In this document: in pieces, positions 22,314 to 31,181 of the stretch | Position numbering within the stretch: the first letter of the stretch is position 1 | Layout of the letters: each line of letters begins with the position of its first letter | Position numbers and translations under genes: made by a program | The notes under the pieces: model-generated | What the model saw: only the letters and a program-made list of their open reading frames with translations | The model's database searches: none | Told to the model about the DNA's origin: nothing | Assembly: GCA_020628165.1 (NCBI GenBank) | Contig: JAHDFM010000002.1 | Location: 118,818 to 155,170 of the forward strand | Length of the DNA stretch: 36,353 nt | Direction: 5' to 3' | DNA from: Bdellovibrionales bacterium | Lineage (GTDB): Bacteria > Bdellovibrionota > Bdellovibrionia > Bdellovibrionales > UBA1609

Positions 22314-24464
22314 TTACGAGCTCTTTTTGGACTGCTTCACAAGCTTTTTCACTTCGTCTTCAGAAATGAAGGCGGATTGTAAGCGTTGAATAGTTTTGCC
22401 ATTTGGCAAGAAGAGCATATCTCCATGTCCAAATAATTTCTCAGCACCAGAGGAGTCTAAAATCGTTCTTGAATCTATGCTCGAAGACACTTTACAGGCG
22501 ACACGAGTTGGGAAGTTTGTTTTTATAAGGCCAGTGATGATGTCTGATGAAGGTCTCTGAGTTGCAATCACCATGTGAATCCCACAAGCTCTCGCTTTTT
22601 GAGCGATGCGTGTAATTGGCGTTTCCACCTCTTTCCCTTGTGTCATCATTAGATCAGCAAGCTCATCTATAATAATCACTAAATAGGGGAGTGGAGCCCA
22701 CTCAAAATCCATACTTGGTTTTTTCTTTTTCACAAAACTAGATTTCTTTTCTGAGCTGATGAACTTATTGAATGAAGTGATGTCTTTAGAGCCCACTTCT
22801 GCAAGAAGTTGATAACGTCGATCCATTTCCTTTTCTGCCCATTGCAAGACATTTTTAGCTTCGTTTACATCTGTCACAACAGGTTTTAACAAATGAGGAA
22901 TGCCGTTATAAGGGCTCAATTCAATCATCTTAGGGTCGATCATTAAAAAGCGCAGTTCTTTAGGTGATTTTGTAAAAATTAGAGATGAAATGAGAGTGTT
23001 GATGTAAACACTTTTTCCAGATCCCGTTGTTCCTGAAACAAGCATGTGAGGCATTTTAGTTAAATCGTGAATGATGGTTTCGTTGTTCACATTCATGCCC
23101 ATTGGAATAGGGAGGTTTTCATCTTTATTGGCACTCACTTTTTTCATGAGTTCAGATAAGTTCACAACTCGTTTCTTTTGGTTTGGTATTTCGATACCAA
23201 TGGTTGTTTTGCCAGGAATGGGTGCTAAAATACGGATGGAAGGAGCTCCTAAAGCCATCGCTAAATCGTCGGTGAGTGAAGCGATCTTACTTAGTTTCAC
23301 ACCGGCTTTGAGTTGCATTTCATACATAGCAAGTGTCGGACCCTCGTGAACTTCAATGATATCTCCAGAAATGCCGAAGCTTTCAAGGTGCTCTAAAAGC
23401 TGTGTTTTACTTTGCTCTAGTTGAGTTTTACTCATAGAAGTCATTTTTGTTGGTTTATTGAGTAATTGGAGTTCAGGCTTGGTGTATTTTTTAGTCCAAG
23501 CTTTAATATCAATAGAGTAGCCTTTATTTTCAGTTTCTTTGGCCGCTTGCTCTTTTGTGGCTTCTTCTGCTGGCTTTGCTTTGCGACCTTTCTTACTTGC
23601 CGTCTTAGTCGTTTTTTTAGCAGCTTCTGTAGCTAGTTCAATGGACTCTGCCGGGTAGTATGAGATCAACCCCTTTGGGGAGTCTAAACTTGTAATAGTA
23701 TGATTGCCATGACCATCGAGTTCAATTTCTTCACTGAGGTCATTGAGTTCAACAGGAGTTTCTTGTTCTTTATTGAGTTCAGGCACAAACTTATTAAATT
23801 TATACAGTAGTTTTTGAACAAACATATTATTTTCAAAAGTTGTGTGAAGCACTCTAAGAATGAAAACAGCAAAGCCTTTAATACAACTAGCAAATGTTTT
23901 AGCTACATACTTTATACTGTCATCAATGAATAAGAAAATATCTGTTAAGCTAAATAAACCAGTTAAAATAGACAAAACCATTGCTGATGCAGCCAGCACA
24001 GATACTGACCCAAAGGCACCAAATAAATTGAAGAGACCACCGCCGACTTTTAGTCCAAAAAGTCCACCAGCACCAAAAAGCATAGACTTATGAGAGATGA
24101 ATTGAAAGACAGCCTGGTAAATGGATAAGAAACTCGCAATCAGAGTGATCACAAAAACTTGGGCAATCACAAAATAAATAAATTTACGATAATACTTTTG
24201 AATGTCTTGGGGTTGAAAAATTTTGCTGATAGTGAATTGTCCTAACCAAAGTGATGATAAACCAATATAAAAAGAGCTATATCCAAACCAATTAAAGATC
24301 TTTTCAAGAGTAAGACTGCCGACAACACCAGTTAGAGCTTGAATCTTAGCTGGAGTCATTTTTAAGTAAATATAGCAGGCTGCAAACAGTAATAATGCCA
24401 TTAAAGTGCAAACTAGAAAAACTAGTTCTTGTGTTTTAGTTTCGAGTTTAAAATACTTGCTCAT
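22314..24464 (-). CDS. ftsK: DNA translocase FtsK/SpoIIIE without a gamma domain
   Basis: 716 residues. FtsK pumps DNA at the division septum to finish chromosome segregation. The N-terminus has about four membrane helices (15-36, about 60-80, 94-118, 150-180). A Glu/Lys/Ala-rich linker follows (about 225-320). The motor has the alpha domain (about 350-440), Walker A GTTGSGKS (478-485), Walker B LVIIIDE (595-601), the ATQRPS motif (634-639) and TRVACKVSSSIDSRTILD. The protein ends shortly after FLPNGKTIQRLQSAFISEDEV, where most FtsK proteins continue into a winged-helix gamma domain of about 60 residues that reads KOPS and activates XerCD. That domain is absent, and an intrinsic terminator follows directly, so this is not a frameshift visible here. 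Confidence 0.93.
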   Translation of the reverse strand: MSKYFKLETKTQELVFLVCTLMALLLFAACYIYLKMTPAKIQALTGVVGSLTLEKIFNWFGYSSFYIGLSSLWLGQFTISKIFQPQDIQKYYRKFIYFVIAQVFVITLIASFLSIYQAVFQFISHKSMLFGAGGLFGLKVGGGLFNLFGAFGSVSVLAASAMVLSILTGLFSLTDIFLFIDDSIKYVAKTFASCIKGFAVFILRVLHTTFENNMFVQKLLYKFNKFVPELNKEQETPVELNDLSEEIELDGHGNHTITSLDSPKGLISYYPAESIELATEAAKKTTKTASKKGRKAKPAEEATKEQAAKETENKGYSIDIKAWTKKYTKPELQLLNKPTKMTSMSKTQLEQSKTQLLEHLESFGISGDIIEVHEGPTLAMYEMQLKAGVKLSKIASLTDDLAMALGAPSIRILAPIPGKTTIGIEIPNQKKRVVNLSELMKKVSANKDENLPIPMGMNVNNETIIHDLTKMPHMLVSGTTGSGKSVYINTLISSLIFTKSPKELRFLMIDPKMIELSPYNGIPHLLKPVVTDVNEAKNVLQWAEKEMDRRYQLLAEVGSKDITSFNKFISSEKKSSFVKKKKPSMDFEWAPLPYLVIIIDELADLMMTQGKEVETPITRIAQKARACGIHMVIATQRPSSDIITGLIKTNFPTRVACKVSSSIDSRTILDSSGAEKLFGHGDMLFLPNGKTIQRLQSAFISEDEVKKLVKQSKKSS

Positions 24465-24635
24465 ACAGATCCCTGCCTTCTTTTATACTTAAAAAAAGCA
24501 AGGAATATGCCAGAGAGGTGGGCCCTAAGTTACTGAAATTACATAGGATAAGTTATCAATTTGAGAAAGGTTGTTAAGCTGCTAACAAAACTGATTGGCA
24601 GCTGACAAACTTATGGACGCTTTGTTATCAAGCCC

Positions 24636-26387
24636 TCAATAAAGCGAGTTGAGCACGTCTTTGAACTTTTCATCACAAAATTTACGCTTCACCTTCATGC
24701 TTGGGGTGAGCTCTCCGGTTTCAATTGTGAAATCCTTGTGGAGTATTTTAAACTTTTTAACGGTTTCATATTTGGCAAGTTGTGAGTTCATTTCTTTAAT
24801 GACTCCAGCGACATGCTCATTCACAACATTATTGTCGGCCAAACTATCCACACTTGAGTAAGACAAACCATGTTTCTTAGCAAATTGAGTGATGCTGGCT
24901 TCATCAAGAGTGATCAGAGCAACGATGTATTTTTTCTTGTCACCATGTATGAGAACATTAGCAATGGTCGGTTCTATCTTGAGTAAGTTTTCAAGTTTTT
25001 GTGGGGCTACATATTTGCCACCAGCTGTTTTGATAAGGTCTTTTTTGCGATCAGTGATTTTTAAAAAGCCATCCTCGGTGATATGCCCAATATCGCCAGT
25101 GCGAAAATAACCATCTTCAAAAACATTTTCAGTGGCCTCTGGCATGTTGTAATACTCTTTCATTACTTTGTCAGACTTAACTAAGATTTCATTGTCTTCA
25201 GCAAGCTTTAGTTTTACGTCCTTGAGTGGTTTGCCAACAGTGCCAAATTTGTAATTGTAGGGTGTGTTCGCAGTTATGCCAGCGGTGGTTTCTGTAAGGC
25301 CATAGGCTTCTAAAATTAGAATGTTGGCAGAATGGAAAAATTCGCTGATCTTTTTTTCTAGTGGGGCACCACCAGAAAGAGCGTAGCGAATATTGCCACC
25401 CATAGCGCTTTGAATCTTTGAGTAAATCAACTTATCAGCAAGTTTAAACTGCAAAGCTAAGTGCAGTGGTATATTCTTTTTATTCATTTTAAGGGCACTG
25501 ACTTTTTTACCGACAGAACTCGCCCATTTGAACAACTGCATGGTTGATTTTTTAGAGTTAATTTGAGTGATCACACCATTATAGATTTTTTCAAAAATTC
25601 GCGGCACAGCGATAAGGAATGTAGGTTTAATTGTTAAAATGTTTTTCTTGATGGCTTCAACACTCTCTGCGTAAGCAATAGTGTAAGGTTTGTATATGTT
25701 ACCGAGTGACTCTATGCGCCCCATAACGTGCGCTAAAGGTAAAAAGCACAAGCTGGTATCAGTGTGATCAAAGTCAAAACAATCAAAGATATCTGTGACT
25801 TCAGAAAAAAGCTGTTTGTGGGTTAAGACAACTCCTTTGGGCACGCCAGTTGTCCCAGAAGTGTAAATAATGGTTGCCGTTTGTGTTGCAGGAGTTTGTT
25901 TTAAAGCACTTTCAAAATCATCATTGGGAGTACTATCGTCGCTAATAATGTCATCAAAGGTTATAAAAGATGATTCTTTTTTAGTATCAAAAACAATTAT
26001 TTTTTCTAAGGAAGGACATTTTAAAGATTTTATTTTAGATGCCAAAGCATCGTCTTCACAAAAAATGGCTTTGGCTTCACAATTATTGATGATGTATTCA
26101 ATGTCACTGTCTAAAGAGTTTTTATAGATGGGTACAGTGATGGATTGGTTGCTCATGATTCCAATGTCAGAGATCGTCCATTTATAACTGGGTTTGGCAA
26201 TAATACAAACACAGTCATCTTGACCTACCTGTATAGATTTTAAAAAAGCATTGATATGAAAAACGGCTCGGTAATAGTCATTCCAGTTGAGCTTTTTCCA
26301 AACTTTGTCTTTTTTATATTTAAAGGCAATGTGGTTTTTATTACGGTCTTTTATTTTAGAGAATAAATTTAATATGGTGTTGTTCAT
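24636..26387 (-). CDS. Long-chain acyl-CoA synthetase (AMP-forming)
   Basis: 583 residues of the ANL superfamily, FadD/FAA type. It activates fatty acids to acyl-CoA through an acyl-AMP intermediate. Motifs: the P-loop YTSGTTGVPKG (175-185), LEAYGLTETTAG (359-370), YFRTGDIGHITEDGFLKITDRKKDLIKTAGGKYV (in segments, 427-460), and the C-terminal ELTPSMKVKRK with the adenylation lysine. The ATG follows the stop of the upstream kinase gene with no gap (TGA then ATG), and the ribosome site AGGTGA overlaps that stop, so the pair is translationally coupled. Which fatty acid it uses cannot be told. Confidence 0.93.
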   Translation of the reverse strand: MNNTILNLFSKIKDRNKNHIAFKYKKDKVWKKLNWNDYYRAVFHINAFLKSIQVGQDDCVCIIAKPSYKWTISDIGIMSNQSITVPIYKNSLDSDIEYIINNCEAKAIFCEDDALASKIKSLKCPSLEKIIVFDTKKESSFITFDDIISDDSTPNDDFESALKQTPATQTATIIYTSGTTGVPKGVVLTHKQLFSEVTDIFDCFDFDHTDTSLCFLPLAHVMGRIESLGNIYKPYTIAYAESVEAIKKNILTIKPTFLIAVPRIFEKIYNGVITQINSKKSTMQLFKWASSVGKKVSALKMNKKNIPLHLALQFKLADKLIYSKIQSAMGGNIRYALSGGAPLEKKISEFFHSANILILEAYGLTETTAGITANTPYNYKFGTVGKPLKDVKLKLAEDNEILVKSDKVMKEYYNMPEATENVFEDGYFRTGDIGHITEDGFLKITDRKKDLIKTAGGKYVAPQKLENLLKIEPTIANVLIHGDKKKYIVALITLDEASITQFAKKHGLSYSSVDSLADNNVVNEHVAGVIKEMNSQLAKYETVKKFKILHKDFTIETGELTPSMKVKRKFCDEKFKDVLNSLY

Positions 26388-28349
26388 TCACCTATTGTTT
26401 GTTGGCCTACGGCGTGTAGTCAAGTCAAAGTGTAAAGATTTCTTTTGCCCGTTATCGAGAGTCAACGTCTTGTATTTAACCATTTTGTTGTACGGATTTA
26501 TGGCTTTGATTTTTAGCTTTTTCCCTGAAGGCACAGCGTAATTTTCAAGAGGAAAATCAGTCTCAGTGAGCTTTTGGTTGTTTATATAAATGTTGGCTTT
26601 TTTAAGAGGCCTTACGTCTATGTCGATATAGGCGATGTTGGCCACTTGTAAGGTGTTATTTAAACTACGTGTTGCTTTGGTCTTAACAATAAAGTTCTTT
26701 TTTTCGAGGTTTAAAAATTTCTTTTTAGTGAGTTTTAGATCAAATGGCTTATTGAAGGGAATATCAATTTGTGCAGGTGTTATTCGTTGTAGATCTTTTC
26801 CATTCAAAAATATTTTAGCTCCTGAAGGTTTACTGTTGATCACCACTTTAATGGTTTCTTCAGCAACTTTTTCAGCCTCTTTTTCGCTGGCAAGGGTTTC
26901 TTCGCCTGAGTCTTCAAACTCATTGTTTTCATCATTTTGATTTTGTGAAATGACGTCTTCATTAACACCACTGTCAAAGCCACCCATGAAATAATATCCG
27001 CCGCCGAGCAGTAGCAGAATAAGAATTATTGGAGCTAGGAAAGATTTGTCTTTGCGTTGATGTGTATGTTTGACTGATGTGCGTGTATTGTTGTTTGGTT
27101 TTTGAATTACGCTGACACTTCTCACAGAACTGCGGTTTGTACCGCGAACGTTAGTTCTGGTCATATCTTTTTTATGATAAGAGGAGCGATAAAAAGGGTT
27201 GTCTGATTTTAAACGTGCTTTGGAGAAATCAAGTCGACTTTGTACAGACTCTGTACTAAATCCACGATTTTGTGCATCAGTTGCGTTTGTTTTGTCGAGC
27301 TCTACGGGACTTGTGTTTGTCATCAGCTCTAAGAACTCACTGCGCTCTTTGTCGTTTTCAGCACTTTTAAAAGGTATTTTAGAGTACTCAACAATACGAT
27401 TTCGGATCTCAACGATGTCATTGGCATAAATATTAGATATAAATAATGCAAAGTCATGATTTGAGAAATCAGGATAAGTGGTATTTAAAAAGCGGTTCAA
27501 ATCTTTGTAAAGCTCAGAACAGGTTTGGTATCTGAGGTTTCGATCTTTCGTTAAGCTCTTATTTACAATTCTTTCAAGTTCATCTGGCACTGCCGGATTT
27601 ATTTTTTTTATACTGGGAACATTACAGTCACGAATTTTTCTGAGGGTGTTGATTTCATTGTTGGCAATAAAAAGCCTTTCACCAGCAAGTAATTCCCATA
27701 ATACAATCCCAAGTGAGAAAATATCTGTACGGATATCAACCTCTAATCCTTGTGCTTGTTCTGGGCTCATGTATCCGAATTTACCCTTAAGAGTTCCAGC
27801 TTTTGTTTTTTCAATTTGGCTTTCTGCTTTTGCAATTCCGAAATCTACAACTTTAATCTCACCATTATAACTGGTCATAATGTTTTGCGGACTCATGTCT
27901 CTGTGAATGATATTGAGTGGTTTGCCAGTGCTGCCATCTATGCACTTGTGTGCATGCTCAAGGCCAGCTGCCACCTGCTTTATAATGTATACAACCTGTT
28001 CTACAGTTAATTTTTTTTCTTGTTTTTTTAAATGGTTGAGAAGTTGTCTTAGGTTTTTTCCTTCTACATATTCCATGGTCAAGTAGAGCTGTTGGTTTTC
28101 AATACCAAACTCATAAATGGAAACAACACTGCTATGGGAAAGATTGATAGCAATTTTAGCTTCAGATTTGAACATATCAATGAACTCTTGGTTATCAGAG
28201 AATTGGGGTAAGATTCTTTTCATGGCAATGATTTTGCCGATACCACTGGCTCCAGGAGCTCTTGCTAAAAACACTTCGGCCATACCACCAGCGGCAAGCT
28301 TTTCAAGCAATAAGTACTTTCCAAAAAATTCCGGTTTAAACTTCTTCAA
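26388..28349 (-). CDS. Membrane-bound Ser/Thr protein kinase with C-terminal PEGA domain
   Basis: 653 residues starting at TTG 28349, with AAAAGG 5 nt upstream; no ATG is near. The Hanks-type kinase domain (about 10-290) has GGMAEVF, Lys44 (IIAMKRI), Glu63, the HRDMSPQNI catalytic loop (Asp151), VDFGIAK (Asp169) and MSPEQ in the activation segment, so it is probably active. A Ser/Thr/Arg-rich linker leads to one membrane helix (APIILILLLLGGGYYFMGG). An acidic stretch follows, then a PEGA domain (IKVVINSKPSGAKIFLNGKDL and on) in the periplasm and a basic tail. The layout resembles sensor kinases of myxobacteria and relatives. Its coupling to an acyl-CoA synthetase suggests related regulation; that is inference. 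Confidence 0.93.
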   Translation of the reverse strand: MKKFKPEFFGKYLLLEKLAAGGMAEVFLARAPGASGIGKIIAMKRILPQFSDNQEFIDMFKSEAKIAINLSHSSVVSIYEFGIENQQLYLTMEYVEGKNLRQLLNHLKKQEKKLTVEQVVYIIKQVAAGLEHAHKCIDGSTGKPLNIIHRDMSPQNIMTSYNGEIKVVDFGIAKAESQIEKTKAGTLKGKFGYMSPEQAQGLEVDIRTDIFSLGIVLWELLAGERLFIANNEINTLRKIRDCNVPSIKKINPAVPDELERIVNKSLTKDRNLRYQTCSELYKDLNRFLNTTYPDFSNHDFALFISNIYANDIVEIRNRIVEYSKIPFKSAENDKERSEFLELMTNTSPVELDKTNATDAQNRGFSTESVQSRLDFSKARLKSDNPFYRSSYHKKDMTRTNVRGTNRSSVRSVSVIQKPNNNTRTSVKHTHQRKDKSFLAPIILILLLLGGGYYFMGGFDSGVNEDVISQNQNDENNEFEDSGEETLASEKEAEKVAEETIKVVINSKPSGAKIFLNGKDLQRITPAQIDIPFNKPFDLKLTKKKFLNLEKKNFIVKTKATRSLNNTLQVANIAYIDIDVRPLKKANIYINNQKLTETDFPLENYAVPSGKKLKIKAINPYNKMVKYKTLTLDNGQKKSLHFDLTTRRRPTNNR

Positions 28350-28441
28350 AATAACCTTTTGTTTTTATTTGCAATTGTATAAACTTAATATCGGGATAAA
28401 TATATTTGGGTTTAACAAAAAAGGTATGAGTTGAAAGAGTT

Positions 28442-29050
28442 ATGGTCGAAGGTCGAGACGTCAAATACATTGGGTTAACTGGAGGGATTGCAACGGGCAA
28501 GACCACAGTCTCGAAGTATCTAAAATCTAAGGGGATCCCCGTAATAGATGCCGACCAAATCGTGCATCAGCTTTTATTAGCCGATGGTCTAGCCGCTGAT
28601 CCCATTTTGAAGCACTTTGGATCCAGTGTTTTTGATCTGCAGGGAAATATCATCAGAAAAAAGCTAGGCAGTGTAGTTTTTAATGATAAAGACAAGCTCA
28701 AGGTCCTTAATGGAATCATTCATCCACTGGTGAGGCAAGAAACAGATAAACAATTGCAAAAAGAAATTAACAAGGGTGAAGAAATCATTTTTAACGATGT
28801 GCCTCTTTTATTTGAAAACAACTTACAAAAAAATTATTACAAAACAGTGTTAGTCTACTGTTCTCAAGAAACACAGCTTAAAAGATTGACCACAAGAGAC
28901 AATATGACTGAAGAACAAGCTAAAAATAGAATCTCGTTACAAATGTCAATCGATGAAAAAAAATCTTTAGCAGATGAAGTGATTGTGAACGAAGAAACTC
29001 TTGATGAACTTTATTCACAAATTGATGAGTTTATTAAAAAAGTAAGATAA
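28442..29050 (+). CDS. coaE: Dephospho-CoA kinase
   Basis: 202 residues, the usual size. CoaE phosphorylates the 3'-hydroxyl of dephospho-CoA, the last step of CoA synthesis. The P-loop is GLTGGIATGKTT (near residues 11-22), followed by IPVIDADQIVHQLL with the substrate-binding Asp, HPLVRQE, FNDVPLLFENNL and the lid RLTTRDNMTEEQAKNRISLQM. The start ATG 28442 is preceded by a purine-rich stretch (GAAAGAG). It is divergent from the kinase gene over 92 bp. Confidence 0.95.
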   Translation: MVEGRDVKYIGLTGGIATGKTTVSKYLKSKGIPVIDADQIVHQLLLADGLAADPILKHFGSSVFDLQGNIIRKKLGSVVFNDKDKLKVLNGIIHPLVRQETDKQLQKEINKGEEIIFNDVPLLFENNLQKNYYKTVLVYCSQETQLKRLTTRDNMTEEQAKNRISLQMSIDEKKSLADEVIVNEETLDELYSQIDEFIKKVR

Positions 29051-29051
29051 A

Positions 29052-29110
29052 AATATAGTTTCTTAGTACAAACCTGAACTTAAAAATTGCAGATCAAATT
29101 AAACTATATT
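29052..29110. repeat. 10-bp inverted repeat after coaE
   Basis: AATATAGTTT (29052-29061) and AAACTATATT (29101-29110) are perfect complements with a 39-nt spacer. It starts 1 bp after the coaE stop. No T-run follows, so it is not a standard terminator. Confidence 0.5.
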
Positions 29111-29198
29111 GTTGATAAGTTGAAAGTCTCTTACTGGCAAGAACTTTAGCAAGCCGTTATGTAATAATTTTTTTTGTAACTAAAAAGTTGATATAAAG

Positions 29199-29699
29199 TT
29201 ACTGAATTGACATTTCACAATCTGAGTAAATAAACTCAAAATTTCCTTCAGACAAAGAAATAGGCTCATCTTTTTCTAGATCTTCTCCATCGGGTATTGA
29301 AATTTTACTTTTATTTAAAGAAGTTGAGTCTTCATTAAATGATAATCTGCTGTACTTGCCTTTAATAGTGCCTACAACAGGGAGGCCATTGAGTATGACT
29401 TTTTGTGAGAAGTACATCTTGTTTGAGCCACATTTCCAAGCAGATATTTGAAGAGAAGTCCCTCCAGAGCTTGTTATTTTCTTTGATTTTTTACCGTACG
29501 GTGTACATGCCCCATTTTCATTATAAGGTTCAAACTGAATCTCATCGTCAGTTATCTCTAATGAATTTTTAACGATAGTTTTATAGTCCCACTCTCCACC
29601 AGTTAGTAATCCATAAATGCTGCATTTAATTTTAGTAGTTTCTGCATTTCCTAAAAATGGAAGAACGAAAATAAAAACCAAAACTATAATTTTTCTCAT
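29199..29699 (-). CDS. Secreted protein, unknown function
   Basis: 166 residues with a signal peptide (MRKIIVLVFIFVLPFLGNAE). The mature protein is predicted mostly beta, with four Cys (KIKCSIYG, GACTPYG, WKCGSNK, SDCEMS), suggesting two disulfides. No family was recognised. It stands alone between two non-coding stretches, and no good ribosome site is seen at the ATG. Confidence 0.7.
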   Translation of the reverse strand: MRKIIVLVFIFVLPFLGNAETTKIKCSIYGLLTGGEWDYKTIVKNSLEITDDEIQFEPYNENGACTPYGKKSKKITSSGGTSLQISAWKCGSNKMYFSQKVILNGLPVVGTIKGKYSRLSFNEDSTSLNKSKISIPDGEDLEKDEPISLSEGNFEFIYSDCEMSIQ

Positions 29700-30101
29700 A
29701 TTGACAACTTAACTTGTTAACATACTTTTTTATGCGATTACTCAATTTGTAATGAATAAAAATAGAACTTATATAAAAGATATTTGGCATTTTAACATAA
29801 AGATTTGAATTAAAAACCTAAAGTGAAAATAAGTAAAAACTAACGACAAATCGACTAAAATATATACGATAAGTAAGTCTATTAAAGCAATTAGACTAGA
29901 AAGATGATGAAGAGCTGGTCAATAAGTACAAACTTTTTTTAATAAAAGCTGGGTTGGTTTTTGTTGCATTAATAACGATTTACTATACTTACGCCTTAGA
30001 TCACTTTTTAGATACTACCAAAGCCTAGGAAAAGTTGTCCAAACTGTAAAAAAACTAGTGAATTGTTTCAGACTGAAACAGTATTTGACGATATATATAA
30101 T
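29700..30101. other. Intergenic region upstream of the outer-membrane trio
   Basis: About 400 bp, AT-rich. It holds a perfect 17-bp palindrome at 30064-30080 (separate entry). A 42-codon frame at 29903-30028 encodes a hydrophobic stretch (LFLIKAGLVFVALITIYY) but has no good start codon or ribosome site. It may be a small membrane-gene remnant or chance. Confidence 0.5.
30064..30080. promoter_or_regulatory. Perfect 17-bp palindrome, possible operator
   Basis: TGTTTCAG-A-CTGAAACA, two 8-bp arms around a single A, centred 30 bp before the probable ATG (30102) of the outer-membrane gene. The form fits a dimeric repressor site. An RNA hairpin is unlikely with a one-base loop. Confidence 0.5.
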
Positions 30102-31178
30102 ATGAAAACGAATTTCATTATACTGGTTTTTATTTTTATGTTTTGTCTATCAGTGCATGCACAAAAAGAAGTGTTTTATGAGAGCTCACGCGGGTTAGGT
30201 ATGGGTGGAGCTCAAATCACAGCCGTTAACGACGAAACGACTGTTCTTATAAACCCAGCAGGCCTTGGGAAATTAAGAGGAAACACTTTTAGCTTTTTAG
30301 ACATTGAAGTTGAATCCAATTCAGAAACTTATAGCCTTCTTGAGGGCGATTATATGAGAGCCTTGGATCCTCAAAAAGTATTAGACGATTTAAATACAGA
30401 CCCCGACGTGGTTTATCACGCAAAAGTGCAAGCCTTCGTTGCCTACGCACGTAGAAATTTTAGCTTTGGTTTTTATGGCAATTACAGAACCAACGCTCAA
30501 ATGGATTCAAACCCTGTGAACCCATTGCCATTTTCCCTCGATTACAAAAATGATTTGGCTTTTGTATTAGGGTTTAACAAACGCTTTTCTGAAGGGCGAA
30601 TTAAAATTGGTGCCAGTGCTAGAGCGATCAACCGTATGGAAATTAAAGATGAATTTCAATCCTTTCGCACGGGCTTATCAGTGGGGAGTGATGGCAAAGA
30701 AGGCATTGGCATAGCCGGCGATATTGGCATTCAAATGGCGCTGCCTTGGAAATGGCTGCCCACCATAGCAGCTGTCTTGCGGGATATTGGCAACACTAAG
30801 TTTAACCTCGAAGAGGGGCTTTTTAATAATAGCGCCGACATTCCAGACACTGTCGATCAGTCTTTGGATGTGGGCTTTGCTCTGTACCCGATATATTGGA
30901 ACTATTCGCGATTTACCATAACAGGTGAGTACCGAGATGTGCTGAATGATTATGAGCTCGATAATGAAATGGCTCAGTATCATGTCGGGTTTGAATGGAA
31001 CAGTCATGATGCCTTTTTTCTTCGCGGTGGTTTGAATCAGGGTTACTGGACGGCAGGACTTGAATTTGCTTTTTCAAAATTTCAATTGCAACTCGCTTCT
31101 TTTGGCAAGGAGGTTGGTGATGCCATCGAAAAGAAAGAAAGTCGAAACTTTATTTTAAAATTCACAACGAGGTTTTAA
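30102..31178 (+). CDS. PorV/TraF-like outer-membrane beta-barrel protein, paralogue 1
   Basis: 358 residues from ATG 30102, chosen because it gives a proper signal peptide (MKTNFIILVFIFMFCLSVHA). The mature start has SSRGLGMGGAQITAVNDETTVLINPAGLGKL, the N-terminal motif of FadL/PorV/TraF_2-type barrels ('R.lgmGgA..a..dd..a...NPAgl'). The rest is amphipathic strands ending in FILKFTTRF, a C-terminal Phe typical of outer-membrane proteins. RGGLNQGYW near the end is shared with the third gene of the set. It is the first of three overlapping or nearly adjacent genes. Transport or scaffold role is unknown. Confidence 0.82.
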   Translation: MKTNFIILVFIFMFCLSVHAQKEVFYESSRGLGMGGAQITAVNDETTVLINPAGLGKLRGNTFSFLDIEVESNSETYSLLEGDYMRALDPQKVLDDLNTDPDVVYHAKVQAFVAYARRNFSFGFYGNYRTNAQMDSNPVNPLPFSLDYKNDLAFVLGFNKRFSEGRIKIGASARAINRMEIKDEFQSFRTGLSVGSDGKEGIGIAGDIGIQMALPWKWLPTIAAVLRDIGNTKFNLEEGLFNNSADIPDTVDQSLDVGFALYPIYWNYSRFTITGEYRDVLNDYELDNEMAQYHVGFEWNSHDAFFLRGGLNQGYWTAGLEFAFSKFQLQLASFGKEVGDAIEKKESRNFILKFTTRF

Positions 31179-31181
31179 TTT

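Noticed and set aside
29903-30028. 42-codon frame encoding a hydrophobic segment
   Set aside because: A stop lies just upstream, no ATG/GTG start precedes the hydrophobic part and no ribosome site is present. Kept only as a possible remnant.
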